DNA from: Lachnospiraceae bacterium MD329 | Lineage (GTDB): Bacteria > Bacillota > Clostridia > UBA1381 | Direction of reading: 5' to 3' | Assembly: GCA_010206265.1 (NCBI GenBank) | Contig: VIQV01000026.1 | Location: 62,001 to 126,000 of the forward strand | Length of the DNA: 64,000 bases | Shown: in pieces, positions 18,422 to 27,910 of the stretch | Layout: each line of letters begins with the position of its first letter | How positions within the stretch are numbered: the first letter of the stretch is position 1 | Position numbers and translations under genes: made by a program | The notes under the pieces: generated by a model | The model's database searches: none | What the model was told of the DNA's origin: nothing | Seen by the model: only the letters and a program-made list of their open reading frames with translations

Positions 18422-20083
18422 TTATTCTCCTGATTGTTTGATAAATTCAAATTTTGTCACATCAAATAAGCCTGAATCTGTAATTCGTATTTCGGGTATT
18501 ACAGGCAGCGGCAAAAAGAAAAGTGACAGAAATGGGTCAACCTTATTTGTAATACCGAGAGCGCAGGCAGTTTTTTGGAGCCTGTCGTGTTCATAAATCA
18601 CTTCGTCTGCGGATTTTGCCGACATCAGACCTGCAATGGGAAGTTCCATAAACGAAAGAACTTTTCCATCGGACACTGCGGCAATACCGCCGCTCTTGCC
18701 GAGTGTATTTACTGCGAGAGCCATATCGCCGTCGTTATCGCCGATAACGATTATATTATGACTGTCGTGACCTATGGTAGCGGCAATGGCTCCGTTTGTA
18801 ATTCCATAATTGGTTACATATGCAATTCCCTTTGTATCCAGATGTTTGTGACGTTCTATAACACAAACTTTTGACAGGCGGTCGGTTCGTTTTGCCGTTA
18901 CTTTTTTTGTGATTATGCTTTCGGGAATAAGCTCAATAGCAGTAAGCGTTTCAGGTATATCATCAGCAAAAAAGTCTGATGTAACTTTGGTAATATGAAC
19001 AGTATCGGTAACTCCCGATATATCAGTGCTGTCTGTGTCAAATAAAGCTTTTCCGTTTTCGCATACAAGAATACCGTCTTTATATACCTGAAATACACTG
19101 TTAAGAGTGAGGTCGTCAGCTACGACAATATCAGCGGCATATGACGGCGCAATTGCGCCTTTGTGTTTCATACCGTATATTTCACAAGCGTTAAGAGTTG
19201 CCATAATGATTGCATCTATATTGTCAATACCGTTTTCTACAGCTTTTCTGATACAGTGGTCAATACTTCCGCTGCGTATAATTTCACCTACAAAGCGGTC
19301 ATCTGTACAGAAAGCGCAGCGGCGAAGGGTATGCGGTGTAACGCCTGTTATGAGCTTGTCCAAATCTTGCGACAGAGTACCCTCACGCAGAAGAACGTAC
19401 ATTCCTTTTGAAACCTTTTCCAGCAGTTCATCGGCTGTCGTACATTCGTGGTCTGTTTTAATTCCTGCGTTTAAATATGCGTCAAGCTCATTGCCTGAAA
19501 GCCGAGGCGCGTGACCGTCAATCATATCAAGACACAATTTATCAAGAACTTCTTGATTGGCAGAAATGACAGACGGATAATCCATCATTTCGGCAATTCC
19601 GAAAAATTCTTCTGACATTTTCTGTGTATCTTCTGCGCTGAACACGGCGCCTGAATGTTCAAAGTTTGTGGCAGGAACGCAGGACGGGAGCATTAAGTTT
19701 ATGTCGAGAGGAATATTTTCTGACGCTTTTTTCATATAGTCAAGACCGTTTCTGCCGCATACATTTGTGATTTCGTGAGGGTCAGCGATTACAGTGGTAA
19801 TTCCGTGAGGCATTACCGCTTTTGCATATTCGAGAGGAGAAACCATAGATGATTCTATATGAACGTGAGTATCAATAAGTCCGGGCAAAATGTATTTGTC
19901 TGAAACATCAACTTCATTTTTGCCGCTGTAATTGCCTACACCGCAGATTACACCGTTTTTAACAGCGACGTCGGTTTTTTTGATATCGCCTGTAAAAACA
20001 TTGACAACATTTCCGCCCTTTAAAATAATGTCGGGTTCGGTGCGGTTCATAGCCGCGTCTATATAAGATTTAATATTTTTCAT
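18422..20083 (-). CDS. ade: Adenine deaminase
   Basis: 553 residues, the full length of the AdeC/Ade amidohydrolase family that converts adenine to hypoxanthine and ammonia (purine salvage). Visible motifs are the metal-binding DTHVHIESSMVSPLEY and ADPHEITNVCG of the amidohydrolase barrel, KTDHEC, and the C-terminal region with IGHDSHNIIVIGDND and LPIAGLMS that is diagnostic for adenine deaminases rather than other amidohydrolases. First gene of a two-gene unit with the GT39-like gene. AGGTG upstream of ATG 20083 supports the start. The leader is only about 15 bases, so there is no room for a purine riboswitch. Confidence 0.95.
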   Translation of the reverse strand: MKNIKSYIDAAMNRTEPDIILKGGNVVNVFTGDIKKTDVAVKNGVICGVGNYSGKNEVDVSDKYILPGLIDTHVHIESSMVSPLEYAKAVMPHGITTVIADPHEITNVCGRNGLDYMKKASENIPLDINLMLPSCVPATNFEHSGAVFSAEDTQKMSEEFFGIAEMMDYPSVISANQEVLDKLCLDMIDGHAPRLSGNELDAYLNAGIKTDHECTTADELLEKVSKGMYVLLREGTLSQDLDKLITGVTPHTLRRCAFCTDDRFVGEIIRSGSIDHCIRKAVENGIDNIDAIIMATLNACEIYGMKHKGAIAPSYAADIVVADDLTLNSVFQVYKDGILVCENGKALFDTDSTDISGVTDTVHITKVTSDFFADDIPETLTAIELIPESIITKKVTAKRTDRLSKVCVIERHKHLDTKGIAYVTNYGITNGAIAATIGHDSHNIIVIGDNDGDMALAVNTLGKSGGIAAVSDGKVLSFMELPIAGLMSAKSADEVIYEHDRLQKTACALGITNKVDPFLSLFFLPLPVIPEIRITDSGLFDVTKFEFIKQSGE

Positions 20084-20104
20084 TATAAATCACCTCATAA
20101 AACC

Positions 20105-20133
20105 ATTATATAACAAAATCCGTGATTAATCAA
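20105..20133 (-). promoter_or_regulatory. Promoter of ade
   Basis: Minus strand TTGATT (20128-20133), 17-bp spacer, TATAAT (20105-20110). Confidence 0.6.
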
Positions 20134-20180
20134 ACAAAATATAAATAATATAAACAATTTGTAAATTTTGTATGCGTCGG

Positions 20181-20209
20181 TTGACTTTGATAATTCACGG
20201 TGGTAAAAT
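20181..20209 (+). promoter_or_regulatory. Promoter of the MacAB-like operon
   Basis: TTGACT (20181-20186), 17-bp spacer, TAAAAT (20204-20209); the start codon is at 20258 behind AGGAGG. Confidence 0.7.
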
Positions 20210-20257
20210 GTTTATAATTGTGAAATTACAGTATAAGACAGACAGGAGGTACCGACA

Positions 20258-22060
20258 ATGGAAAATTTGACTTCCGAAAAACCGCTTGAAAAGAGCGGAG
20301 AGGATGAAAAAAAGGTAATAGAAATTATAGAAGAACAAAATAAATTCAAGCGTATGGCAGGAAAGATAAAATCTGCCGTAGGTTATGATAAGAAAGAAAA
20401 GAGATTTTACATAGGAAAATTTCATATAAAGAGAAAAGTTCTGATTATTCTGCTCGTAATAGCGGCGATAATTCTGTCATTTATGGCGTGCAGCTCAAAT
20501 TCTAAAAAGAAAATGCTTGAGGCTATGCAGCCGCAGAATGTAACGGTGGAAAAGCGTACTATTGAACAGAAGGTAACAGGCAGTGCCGTTATAAAACCCA
20601 AGGATTCGTATTCAATAATGACGATTACGACGGGTGAAGTGACCGCTGATTACATAAATGAAGGCGATAAGGTGCAGAAAGGCGATAAGCTTTATCAGTT
20701 TGATTCAGAAACACCGCAGAACAGTGTAGACAGCGCCGAGATAGCTTTGAAAAAGGCGCAGCAGGCATATAAGGACGCGCAGGAATCGCTGGCTGATTTA
20801 AATGTGCGTTCTGATATAAGCGGAACGGTAAGTGAAGTGTTTATAAAGCAGGGTGATTTTGTACAGGGCGGCGCAAAGGTTGCGGCTGCCTACAGTGACG
20901 ATTATATGAAAATACGCGTACCGTTTAATGAAACAGATACAGAATCTATATCTGTAGGTTCTGACGCGGAACTGACGGTTTCGGGAACGGGTAACGGTAT
21001 TTCAGGACGAGTAACTGCAATTTCAAGCTCGTCTGTTACAACGGCAAGTCATAGCAAGGTGCGCTATGTGACAATTGAAGTCAGAAATCCGGGCGCGCTT
21101 ACAAATTCGGATAAAGCAACGGCGCAGGTGGGCGATGTTGCCTGCAGTGACGCGGGGCAGTTTGAGTACATAAACGAGCATACTATATGCGCGGAAACTT
21201 CGGGAAAGATTGCATCTGTAAGCATTTCGCAGGGCGACAGTGTTAAAAGCGGTCAGACAATAGCCAAACTCGACTCTTCTTCGGCGCAGTCGGCGGCGTA
21301 TACGGCAAAACTTACGGTGGACGACGCAAAGCTCGGATTGGAAAGAGCGAAAAAGGGCGTAAACGATTATACAATTACCGCCCCTATTTCGGGTACGGTT
21401 GTAACTAAAAACAACAAGGCAGGAGATAAGGTTGATTCATCAAATGCCACAACACCTATGTGCATTATCTACGATATGTCAAGCGTTCAGTTTGACCTTA
21501 ACGTAGATGAAATTGACGTCGCAAAGATAAAGGTTGGTCAGGAAGTAACGGTTACGGCGGACGCAGTATCGGATAAAACATTTAAGGGCGTTGTTGAGAA
21601 GGTAAGCCTTAACGGTACTTCCGCAAACGGAGTTACAAATTATCCCGTAACTGTTGCAATTGCCGATTACGGCGAGTTATTACCTGGAATGAATATTGAC
21701 GCTGAGATAATAGTCGATAAGGCGGAGAACGTTATTTCTATACCCGTCGGCTCTCTTGTACGCGGAAATATAGTTTATGTACAGGGAGATAAGGAGCGTG
21801 AGGACGATAATGCGCCGGAAGGTTATAAAAGCGTTGAGGTTAAGACAGGAATCAGCGATGATAATTTTATAGAAATTAAATCAGGACTGAATGAAAATGA
21901 TGTTGTACGAGGTCAGGAAGTTGACCGTACAAGTGACCTGCAAAAAATGATGATGCAGGGTATGGAGGGCGGACCCGAAGAGGGCGACGGACCGCCTTCG
22001 GGAGGCGGACCTCACGGAGGCGGAGGACCTAATGGCGGTGCGTCCGGCGGACAGCAGTAA
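20258..22060 (+). CDS. HlyD/MacA-like membrane-fusion (adaptor) protein with duplicated lipoyl-hairpin module
   Basis: 600 residues. A charged cytosolic N-terminus (about 1-62) precedes one membrane helix (about 63-82, VLIILLVIAAIILSFM). Two lipoyl/biotinyl-like modules with intervening coiled-coil hairpins follow: one near residue 123 (GEVTADYINEGDKV, hairpin EIALKKAQQAYKDAQESL, SGTVSEVFIKQGDFV) and one near 310 (GKIASVSISQGDSV, hairpin with LTVDDAKLGLERA, SGTVVTKNNKAGDKV). Each is followed by a beta-barrel segment, then a membrane-proximal domain and a Gly/Pro-rich tail. MacA-type adaptors normally have one such module. It works with the following ATPase and permease in export of a peptide, lipid or drug; in Gram-positives these systems often handle antimicrobial compounds or cell-wall stress. 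The exact substrate is unknown. Confidence 0.88.
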   Translation: MENLTSEKPLEKSGEDEKKVIEIIEEQNKFKRMAGKIKSAVGYDKKEKRFYIGKFHIKRKVLIILLVIAAIILSFMACSSNSKKKMLEAMQPQNVTVEKRTIEQKVTGSAVIKPKDSYSIMTITTGEVTADYINEGDKVQKGDKLYQFDSETPQNSVDSAEIALKKAQQAYKDAQESLADLNVRSDISGTVSEVFIKQGDFVQGGAKVAAAYSDDYMKIRVPFNETDTESISVGSDAELTVSGTGNGISGRVTAISSSSVTTASHSKVRYVTIEVRNPGALTNSDKATAQVGDVACSDAGQFEYINEHTICAETSGKIASVSISQGDSVKSGQTIAKLDSSSAQSAAYTAKLTVDDAKLGLERAKKGVNDYTITAPISGTVVTKNNKAGDKVDSSNATTPMCIIYDMSSVQFDLNVDEIDVAKIKVGQEVTVTADAVSDKTFKGVVEKVSLNGTSANGVTNYPVTVAIADYGELLPGMNIDAEIIVDKAENVISIPVGSLVRGNIVYVQGDKEREDDNAPEGYKSVEVKTGISDDNFIEIKSGLNENDVVRGQEVDRTSDLQKMMMQGMEGGPEEGDGPPSGGGPHGGGGPNGGASGGQQ

Positions 22061-22075
22061 AGAGAGGTGATTAAA

Positions 22076-22804
22076 ATGCCTCCATTGGTAGAATTAGAAG
22101 ATGTATATAAAATATATTATATGGGTGACAGCGAGGTTCACGCGCTTGACGGAATATCGCTGAAAATAGAACGCGGTGAATTTGTAGCGATTATAGGTAA
22201 ATCGGGAAGCGGTAAATCTACATGTATGAATATAATCGGCTGTCTGGACGTTGCAACACGCGGCACATACAGATTAAACGGTAAGGATATAAGTCATTAT
22301 ACAGACGACGAGCTTGCGGAGGTACGCAATAAAATGCTCGGATTTATATTTCAGCAGTATAATCTGCTGCCCAAACTGACACTGCTGGACAATGTTTCGC
22401 TGCCGCTTTTGTACGCGGGTGTAGGAGATGTTGAACAGCGAGAGAGAGCTATGTTGTCACTGGAAAGAGTCGGGCTTGGAGAAAAGGCAAAAAGTTTCCC
22501 GTCACAGCTTTCGGGAGGACAGCAGCAGCGAGCGTCAATCGCGAGAGCGCTTGCGGGAAATCCGTCTGTAATACTTGCCGACGAGCCTACAGGAGCGCTT
22601 GACAGTAAGACAGGACGCGAGGTTATGGAGTTTTTAAAGGAACTGCATAAGGAAGGCAATACTATTGTTCTTATTACGCACGATAATTCTATTGCGGCGC
22701 AGGCGGAGCGGGTTGTCAGAATAACCGATGGTAAAATAGTGTATGACGGACCTGCCGAGGGTGATGAAATGGTTTCAAAACAAGATAAGGCAGGTGCATT
22801 GTAA
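22076..22804 (+). CDS. ABC transporter ATP-binding protein (MacB/LolD type)
   Basis: About 242 residues. Walker A GKSGSGKST, Q-loop FQQYNLLPKLT, signature LSGGQQQR, Walker B VILADEPTGALD, and the switch His in LITHD are all intact. The sequence is typical of the LolD/MacB/FtsE subgroup that powers FtsX-like permeases. An in-frame GTG at 22067 is part of the Shine-Dalgarno run AGAGAGGTGA, so I place the start at ATG 22076. The stop overlaps the permease start (TAATG). Confidence 0.93.
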   Translation: MPPLVELEDVYKIYYMGDSEVHALDGISLKIERGEFVAIIGKSGSGKSTCMNIIGCLDVATRGTYRLNGKDISHYTDDELAEVRNKMLGFIFQQYNLLPKLTLLDNVSLPLLYAGVGDVEQRERAMLSLERVGLGEKAKSFPSQLSGGQQQRASIARALAGNPSVILADEPTGALDSKTGREVMEFLKELHKEGNTIVLITHDNSIAAQAERVVRITDGKIVYDGPAEGDEMVSKQDKAGAL

Positions 22805-23979
22805 TGGGAATAGGAAAATGCTTTAAGATGGCAATGGCTACAATATGGTCGAGCAAGGTGCGTTCGTTTCTTACAATGCTTGGAATTATTATAGGTATTG
22901 CGGCGGTTATAATTTTAGTAAGTCTTATGGGCGGTCTTACACAGCAGCTTACCGATATGTTTGCTGAAATAGGCACAAATACAATTCAGGTATCAATAAC
23001 TCCGCGAAACGGTAAAAAGGTTGAACCCGACGAATTTTATAAATTTGCTGAAGAGAATAAAGGTCTTATAGATGATGTTTCACCTGCAATTGTCGTTTCA
23101 GGCACTATAAAGAACGGTACAGAAAACGCAAGCGGCAGTGCGCAGGGAGTAAGCGAGAGCTTTGTGACTATGAAAAAGCTTGAGGTTACGCAGGGAAGAT
23201 TTATTCAGTATGCAGATGTGGCAGGAAAGAGCAATATCTGTGTTATCGGTTCATATCAAGAGGAAAAGTTTTTTGGGAAAGGGCAGGCAATAGGCAAGAA
23301 ACTGAAACTAAACGGCGTACCTCTGACGGTTGTAGGTGTGCTTAAGGAAAAAGAGGATTCTGCCTCAGGCAGCGGCGACGATGTAGTATATATTCCGTAT
23401 ACCACCGCAATGCGGCTTAGCGGAAGTACGATTGTAACTACATATGGAGTAAACGCGGTAGACGAGGAACACGTTGACGAGGCGACCTCGGCAATAAAAC
23501 AATTTCTAAATAAGAAAATGGGTGACGATAATTATTATATGGTTATCAGTATGAAGGAAATGATAGACCAGATGTCTACAATGATGAATTCTATGCAGAC
23601 TGTACTGGTTTGTATTGCAGGCATATCTCTTCTTGTAGGCGGTATAGGTATAATGAATATTATGCTTGTGTCGGTTACGGAGCGTACACGTGAGATAGGA
23701 ATAAGAAAATCTCTCGGAGCAAAACAGAAAAATATAATGATGCAGTTTGTTATTGAGGCAGGTACGGTAAGCTGTATCGGCGGAGTCATAGGAATAATTT
23801 TAGGAGCGCTGGTGGCGGTCGGAGCAGGACAATTGCTTTTAAAAACGACAATTACTCCTTCCGTTGCCTCAATCATAATTGCGTTTACCGTATCGGTCGG
23901 TATCGGTATAGGTTTCGGATATTTGCCTGCAAAGAAAGCAGCTCAGCTGAATCCTATAGACGCTTTGAGGTATGATTGA
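22804..23979 (+). CDS. MacB-like ABC transporter permease (FtsX family)
   Basis: 391 residues with the standard four-helix FtsX/MacB topology. There is an N-terminal helix after WSSKVRSFLTMLGIIIGIAA, a long extracellular MacB-type periplasmic core domain (about 50-255), and three C-terminal helices, with LVGGIGIMNIMLVSVTERTREIGIRKS as the conserved coupling region. It is the mechanotransmission partner of the upstream ATPase and adaptor. The SLH protein starts 32 bases downstream in the same direction without a terminator between. Confidence 0.92.
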   Translation: MGIGKCFKMAMATIWSSKVRSFLTMLGIIIGIAAVIILVSLMGGLTQQLTDMFAEIGTNTIQVSITPRNGKKVEPDEFYKFAEENKGLIDDVSPAIVVSGTIKNGTENASGSAQGVSESFVTMKKLEVTQGRFIQYADVAGKSNICVIGSYQEEKFFGKGQAIGKKLKLNGVPLTVVGVLKEKEDSASGSGDDVVYIPYTTAMRLSGSTIVTTYGVNAVDEEHVDEATSAIKQFLNKKMGDDNYYMVISMKEMIDQMSTMMNSMQTVLVCIAGISLLVGGIGIMNIMLVSVTERTREIGIRKSLGAKQKNIMMQFVIEAGTVSCIGGVIGIILGALVAVGAGQLLLKTTITPSVASIIIAFTVSVGIGIGFGYLPAKKAAQLNPIDALRYD

Positions 23980-24011
23980 TAGCCTGTTAACAAAGAAAGG
24001 AAAGACTAAAT

Positions 24012-26228
24012 ATGAAGAAGATAATTTCAGCCGTGATAGCAGTTTCAATTTGCGTATCCTCGGTTTGTGCACTTGCTGACAGCAGTGCTGATATTATGCC
24101 TCTGCTGTCGGAGCTTAATGTAATGGTTGGTGATGGTGAGGGCAATTATCGTCTGGACGACAATGTATCAAGAGCGGAATTTACAAAGCTTGCAATAAGT
24201 ATTTCAAAGTCAAAGAATACAGTAGCGGCAGGTACGAAGGTTTCACCGTTTTCTGATGTTACATATAAGCACTGGTCGGCTCCGTATGTAAGAGCGGCAG
24301 TAACGGCAGGTATAGTTGAGGGATATATTGACGCCACTTTCAGACCCGACAATACGGTGTCGTATGAAGAGGCGCTGACAATGCTTTTGAAGGTGCTTGG
24401 ATATACTAATGATGATTTCGGTTTTTCGTGGCCCTACGGTCAGCTTGGACTTGCGGACAATCTGGAAATAACAAAGGCAGTTGACGCAAATATCGGTGAC
24501 GCGCTCACAAGGGGTCAGGTTGCAAGACTTGTATTTAATACGCTTAATACAAAGATGAAGGATTCGCAGAGTAGATTAATATCTATATTTGACTGTCAGG
24601 TAATGGAGGACGTTACAATTATCGCTTCGCATAATGAGGACAGCTCGCTTGGAGAAAATAAAATTTTTACTACTGCAGGTACGTTTGAGATAAACAGTAA
24701 TTTTGACAGCGGATATGTAGGAAGAAAGGGCGACATTTTTATAAAGAATGACAACGACGTTGTAGCGTTTATGCCTGAAAACAGTGTAATCGGAGAGCTT
24801 GAGAGATATGTAATTTATTCTCAATTGCCCAATGCTGTTGTAGGCTATAAGAACGGAAGTTTTACGCAGATAGATATTACAGACGGTACAACCTGTTATA
24901 AAGATAGTGTGAAAACGAGTTATGCGGCGGTAAAGAATGAACTTGAAATGGGTGATATTCTGTATGTAAGAAAAGACGGAAACGGCATAGATTACGTAAG
25001 CTATGAAAAAGGGAATATGGAAGGACCTGTAAAGGTAACGTCGTCAGACTGGCAGCAGATTTTTAACACAAATTCAGCTACGGCTGTAATGCGAAACGGA
25101 GTAAAGGTCGGAGTTTCTGATATTCAAACAAACGATATTATATATTTCAGTTCCGATTTAAATATGGTTCTTGCATATACTGACCGAGTAACGGGAGTGT
25201 ATGAAAAAGCGTCGCCGACAAAGGATTCGCCTATACAGGTGACTGTTTCGGGCAAGGAATACAGTATAGAAAGCGTCGAGGCATTTAATGACCTGTCGTC
25301 AAGCGGAGGATTTAAGTACGGCGACACCGTAACACTGCTGCTTGGAAGAACAGGCGAGATTGCAGGAGTTGCGGGAGGCGGTTCGTCGTCAACGCTTTCA
25401 ACCTGCGGTTTTGTGACTGATACGGGCAGAAAAGATTTTACAAATCCTGACGGCAGCGCATATTCAAGCTATTATGCGTCTGTAGTAACGCCTGACGGCA
25501 ATGTGAACGAATATGCAACAAGTTATGACCCTAAGAATATGAAGTGCTCTGTTGTGAGGATAAACTTCAAGGACGGTAAAGCGTCGCTTTCGTCAAACAG
25601 ACAGGGCGGCTCTTATCTGGGAAGAGTTAATGCTTCTGCTAACAAAGTCGGTGATATGAAACTTGCGGAGGACGTAAAAATCATTGATACTTCGGGTACT
25701 TATCCTGACGATATTTCAGGCTGGTGCAGGGTATATCCGCAGCGAATTGACGGAGTAACGCTGAGTGAATCAAACGTGAAGTATTATTCCAAAAACGGCG
25801 CAGGTGAAATTGACGAGATTATATTGTCGGATGTGACGGGTGATACATATACATACGGCGTTATAATAAGAGGCGAGAATGGAGCGTATACGATAGATGT
25901 TGACGGAGAGCAGAACGTTTATCAGACAGGCTTTTCAACTACGGCAAGAGGTCCGCACAAGTTGAGAATGAAAGGTATGGAAATCGGAAATATGGCGCAG
26001 CTTTCAAGTCATTCATCATTTATAAGCCAGCTTACAAGGACAGAGGCGGTTATCGGCTCACAGAGGTATTTATTAAGTGATAAGGTGATTGTTTATAAAA
26101 AGACGAACACTTCAACATATATGAAGATAACTCTTGACGACGCTATAAACGGAAATTACCGTATGACTGCATATTATGATAAACAGCAGTCCTCAGGCGG
26201 AAGAATAAGAATTATAGTGGCGCAGTAA
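24012..26228 (+). CDS. S-layer homology (SLH) domain protein
   Basis: 738 residues with a signal peptide (about 1-22). Residues about 30-185 hold SLH repeats (NVSRAEFTKLAISIS, SPFSDVTYKHWSAPYVRAAVTAGIVEGY, FRPDNTVSYEEALTML, LTRGQVARLVFNTL), which bind pyruvylated secondary wall polymer. The remaining 550 residues are beta-rich modules of the type seen in clostridial S-layer proteins (DIIYFSSDLNMVLAYTDRVT, GDTVTLLLGRTGEIAGV). I see no enzyme motif. It is the last gene of the MacAB-like operon before a strong terminator, so it may be either an exported client or an outer-wall component of that transporter. That link is inference from gene order. Confidence 0.88.
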   Translation: MKKIISAVIAVSICVSSVCALADSSADIMPLLSELNVMVGDGEGNYRLDDNVSRAEFTKLAISISKSKNTVAAGTKVSPFSDVTYKHWSAPYVRAAVTAGIVEGYIDATFRPDNTVSYEEALTMLLKVLGYTNDDFGFSWPYGQLGLADNLEITKAVDANIGDALTRGQVARLVFNTLNTKMKDSQSRLISIFDCQVMEDVTIIASHNEDSSLGENKIFTTAGTFEINSNFDSGYVGRKGDIFIKNDNDVVAFMPENSVIGELERYVIYSQLPNAVVGYKNGSFTQIDITDGTTCYKDSVKTSYAAVKNELEMGDILYVRKDGNGIDYVSYEKGNMEGPVKVTSSDWQQIFNTNSATAVMRNGVKVGVSDIQTNDIIYFSSDLNMVLAYTDRVTGVYEKASPTKDSPIQVTVSGKEYSIESVEAFNDLSSSGGFKYGDTVTLLLGRTGEIAGVAGGGSSSTLSTCGFVTDTGRKDFTNPDGSAYSSYYASVVTPDGNVNEYATSYDPKNMKCSVVRINFKDGKASLSSNRQGGSYLGRVNASANKVGDMKLAEDVKIIDTSGTYPDDISGWCRVYPQRIDGVTLSESNVKYYSKNGAGEIDEIILSDVTGDTYTYGVIIRGENGAYTIDVDGEQNVYQTGFSTTARGPHKLRMKGMEIGNMAQLSSHSSFISQLTRTEAVIGSQRYLLSDKVIVYKKTNTSTYMKITLDDAINGNYRMTAYYDKQQSSGGRIRIIVAQ

Positions 26229-26234
26229 TAAAAG

Positions 26235-26280
26235 AATACGGCGGTACATTGGCATATTGCTGATGTACCGCCGTATTTTA
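26235..26280. terminator. Bidirectional intrinsic terminator
   Basis: AATACGGCGGTACAT (26235-26249) pairs with 26263-26277. A-rich sequence on the left and TTTTAATT on the right allow use from both convergent genes. Confidence 0.85.
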
Positions 26281-26281
26281 A

Positions 26282-27094
26282 TTAAAACTCCATTGAAAGA
26301 CCAACGTGGAAACTGTGCATAATATCGCCAAGTTCCTCCTGTAAAATGTCATATGCTCTAAGCCCCGTACAATGTCCCGTACATAAATAATTTACTTGTG
26401 TTTTGCGTATCTTATCAGCAAAATCCCGAACTTCGCTGTCGCTTTTGTTAAAGAGGTGGAAACCACCGATTAAAGCATAAACGTGCTTGTCGGGGAAGGT
26501 CGCCTTGATTTCATTGATTATGGTACTCGCTCCGCCGTGAGAACAGCTGTTGAAAATAACAAGACCTTTTTCAGTATCAAATACAAGACTTTGTTCGTGG
26601 GAAAAATTATCGGGAATCCACGTTTTGTCTTTTTTTATGTACATATTTTCACGCTGTCCGATTTTTTCAAGCTCTGGTGTTTTATGAGGAATAAGATATA
26701 CACCGTCACAGAGCTTATAATCTCCGTTTACATATATAATTCTGTCACTGTATTTTTGAAGTATTCCTTTGTGAATACCTATGTATTTGTGGAAAATAAA
26801 TTTTTTTGCGTAACAGTTTTCGCCGACAGATTCCTGAAGATAGAACATTGCATTTTTGTTTATCTGAAGGAATTGTTCCATTCCGTTCGCGTGGTCGCTG
26901 TGCGCGTGGGATAAGACTGCAATATCAATATCGTTAAGGTCGATACCGTATATTTCGGCATTGCGCGTAAATAATTCTGAGGCGCCTGTATCGAGAAGAA
27001 TTTTTTTGCCGTTATACTCGATATATATACATAGTCCCCATTCACCTTTAATATCTCCGTCGGAAATATTGTCTACTATAATTTTTGCTTTCAT
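26282..27094 (-). CDS. MBL-fold metallo-hydrolase
   Basis: 270 residues of the metallo-beta-lactamase superfamily. The metal motif HAHSDH is at about 61-66; later ligand-type motifs are CSHGG, GGFHLF and TGHCTG. The arrangement resembles the clostridial and archaeal group annotated as 7,8-dihydropterin-6-methyl-4-(ribofuranosyl)aminobenzene-phosphate synthase-like hydrolases, but the real substrate of most members is unknown. There is no signal peptide, so it is cytosolic. Single gene with its own promoter, divergent from the CmpB-family gene. Identification stops at superfamily level. Confidence 0.85.
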   Translation of the reverse strand: MKAKIIVDNISDGDIKGEWGLCIYIEYNGKKILLDTGASELFTRNAEIYGIDLNDIDIAVLSHAHSDHANGMEQFLQINKNAMFYLQESVGENCYAKKFIFHKYIGIHKGILQKYSDRIIYVNGDYKLCDGVYLIPHKTPELEKIGQRENMYIKKDKTWIPDNFSHEQSLVFDTEKGLVIFNSCSHGGASTIINEIKATFPDKHVYALIGGFHLFNKSDSEVRDFADKIRKTQVNYLCTGHCTGLRAYDILQEELGDIMHSFHVGLSMEF

Positions 27095-27125
27095 ATTATT
27101 CTCCTCATAATATAATGTACTTTAA

Positions 27126-27155
27126 ATTATATACTTTAACACGCTTTTTTGTCAA
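27126..27155 (-). promoter_or_regulatory. Promoter of the MBL-fold hydrolase gene
   Basis: Minus strand TTGACA (27150-27155), 18-bp spacer, TATAAT (27126-27131). Confidence 0.65.
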
Positions 27156-27222
27156 GAGGTACTGCAATTCCAAACTGCCGAACTGCAAATATTAAATATT
27201 CATAAAATATCCTTAGCGAATG

Positions 27223-27251
27223 TTGACATATTATGTCGATTTGAGTATAAT
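27223..27251 (+). promoter_or_regulatory. Consensus promoter of the CmpB-family gene
   Basis: TTGACA (27223-27228), 17-bp spacer, TATAAT (27246-27251). Confidence 0.85.
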
Positions 27252-27294
27252 GTAATTGAAAGGCAGGGGAATACGGGGGATTGAGGTGATAAGT

Positions 27295-27885
27295 ATGAAT
27301 ATGTGCAGATATTTTATGTGTTTTGCGGTGTTTAGCTTTATAGGCTGGGTATATGAATCGCTTTATTACACAATACAGCAGAAAAAACGTGTCAACAGCG
27401 GCTTTTTGAATACTTGTTTCTGTCCAATCTACGGAATAGGCGCTATGCTTAACCTTATATTCCTCGGACACATTGAAAATACGATGGTGTTATTTTTTGC
27501 AGGTATGCTGATAACGGGAGTGCTTGAGTATTTTGTGTCGTGGCTTTTGGAGGAATTGTTTCATCAGCGATGGTGGGACTATACAAACTGGCCGCTTAAT
27601 ATAAACGGACGTGTTTGCATATTCGGTGCAATTGCTTTCGGCATACTGACTGTCGCTTTGGTTAAAGGAATAGCTCCTGTCACAATGGGAATTGTAAGCA
27701 GTCTTAGCGCAGTACCTCTGTATATGCTGACTGCCGTAACGGCATTTATTATACTTACAGATACAATTATCTCAGTAAAAAATATTGACAGCGAAAAATT
27801 ATGGTATGTTGAAAAACAGTCGGAGTTATTCGCTGACAATAGCGGCGGACTTGTAAATAAAATAAAAAATTCTTTAAGAAGATAA
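27295..27885 (+). CDS. CmpB-family (putative ABC permease) integral membrane protein
   Basis: About 196 residues with five to six membrane helices. The N-terminal pattern FAVFSFIGWVYESLYY, then NSGFLNTCFCPIYGIGA and FVSWLLEELFHQRWWDYTNWPLNINGR, matches the family annotated as putative ABC-transporter permease (PF06541, CmpB). The family has no proven transport role, and no ATPase is nearby. The frame extends to TTG 27256, but GAGGTG followed by ATG 27295 is the convincing start. Confidence 0.8.
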   Translation: MNMCRYFMCFAVFSFIGWVYESLYYTIQQKKRVNSGFLNTCFCPIYGIGAMLNLIFLGHIENTMVLFFAGMLITGVLEYFVSWLLEELFHQRWWDYTNWPLNINGRVCIFGAIAFGILTVALVKGIAPVTMGIVSSLSAVPLYMLTAVTAFIILTDTIISVKNIDSEKLWYVEKQSELFADNSGGLVNKIKNSLRR

Positions 27886-27910
27886 AAACGGAGTGTAAAG
27901 CTCCGTTTTT
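27884..27910. terminator. Bidirectional terminator between the CmpB-family and DtxR-family genes
   Basis: AAAAACGGAG (27884-27893), 7-nt loop, CTCCGTTTTT (27901-27910). It overlaps both stop codons of the convergent genes. Confidence 0.75.

Noticed and set aside
20084..20104. Purine riboswitch upstream of adenine deaminase
   Set aside because: The predicted leader is only about 15 bases, too short for an aptamer.
22067..22078. Upstream in-frame GTG starts for the ABC ATPase (also at 40831 for atpH and 56013 for fprA)
   Set aside because: In all three, the GTG is part of the Shine-Dalgarno run GGTGATTAAAATG; the ATG 9 bases downstream is the start.
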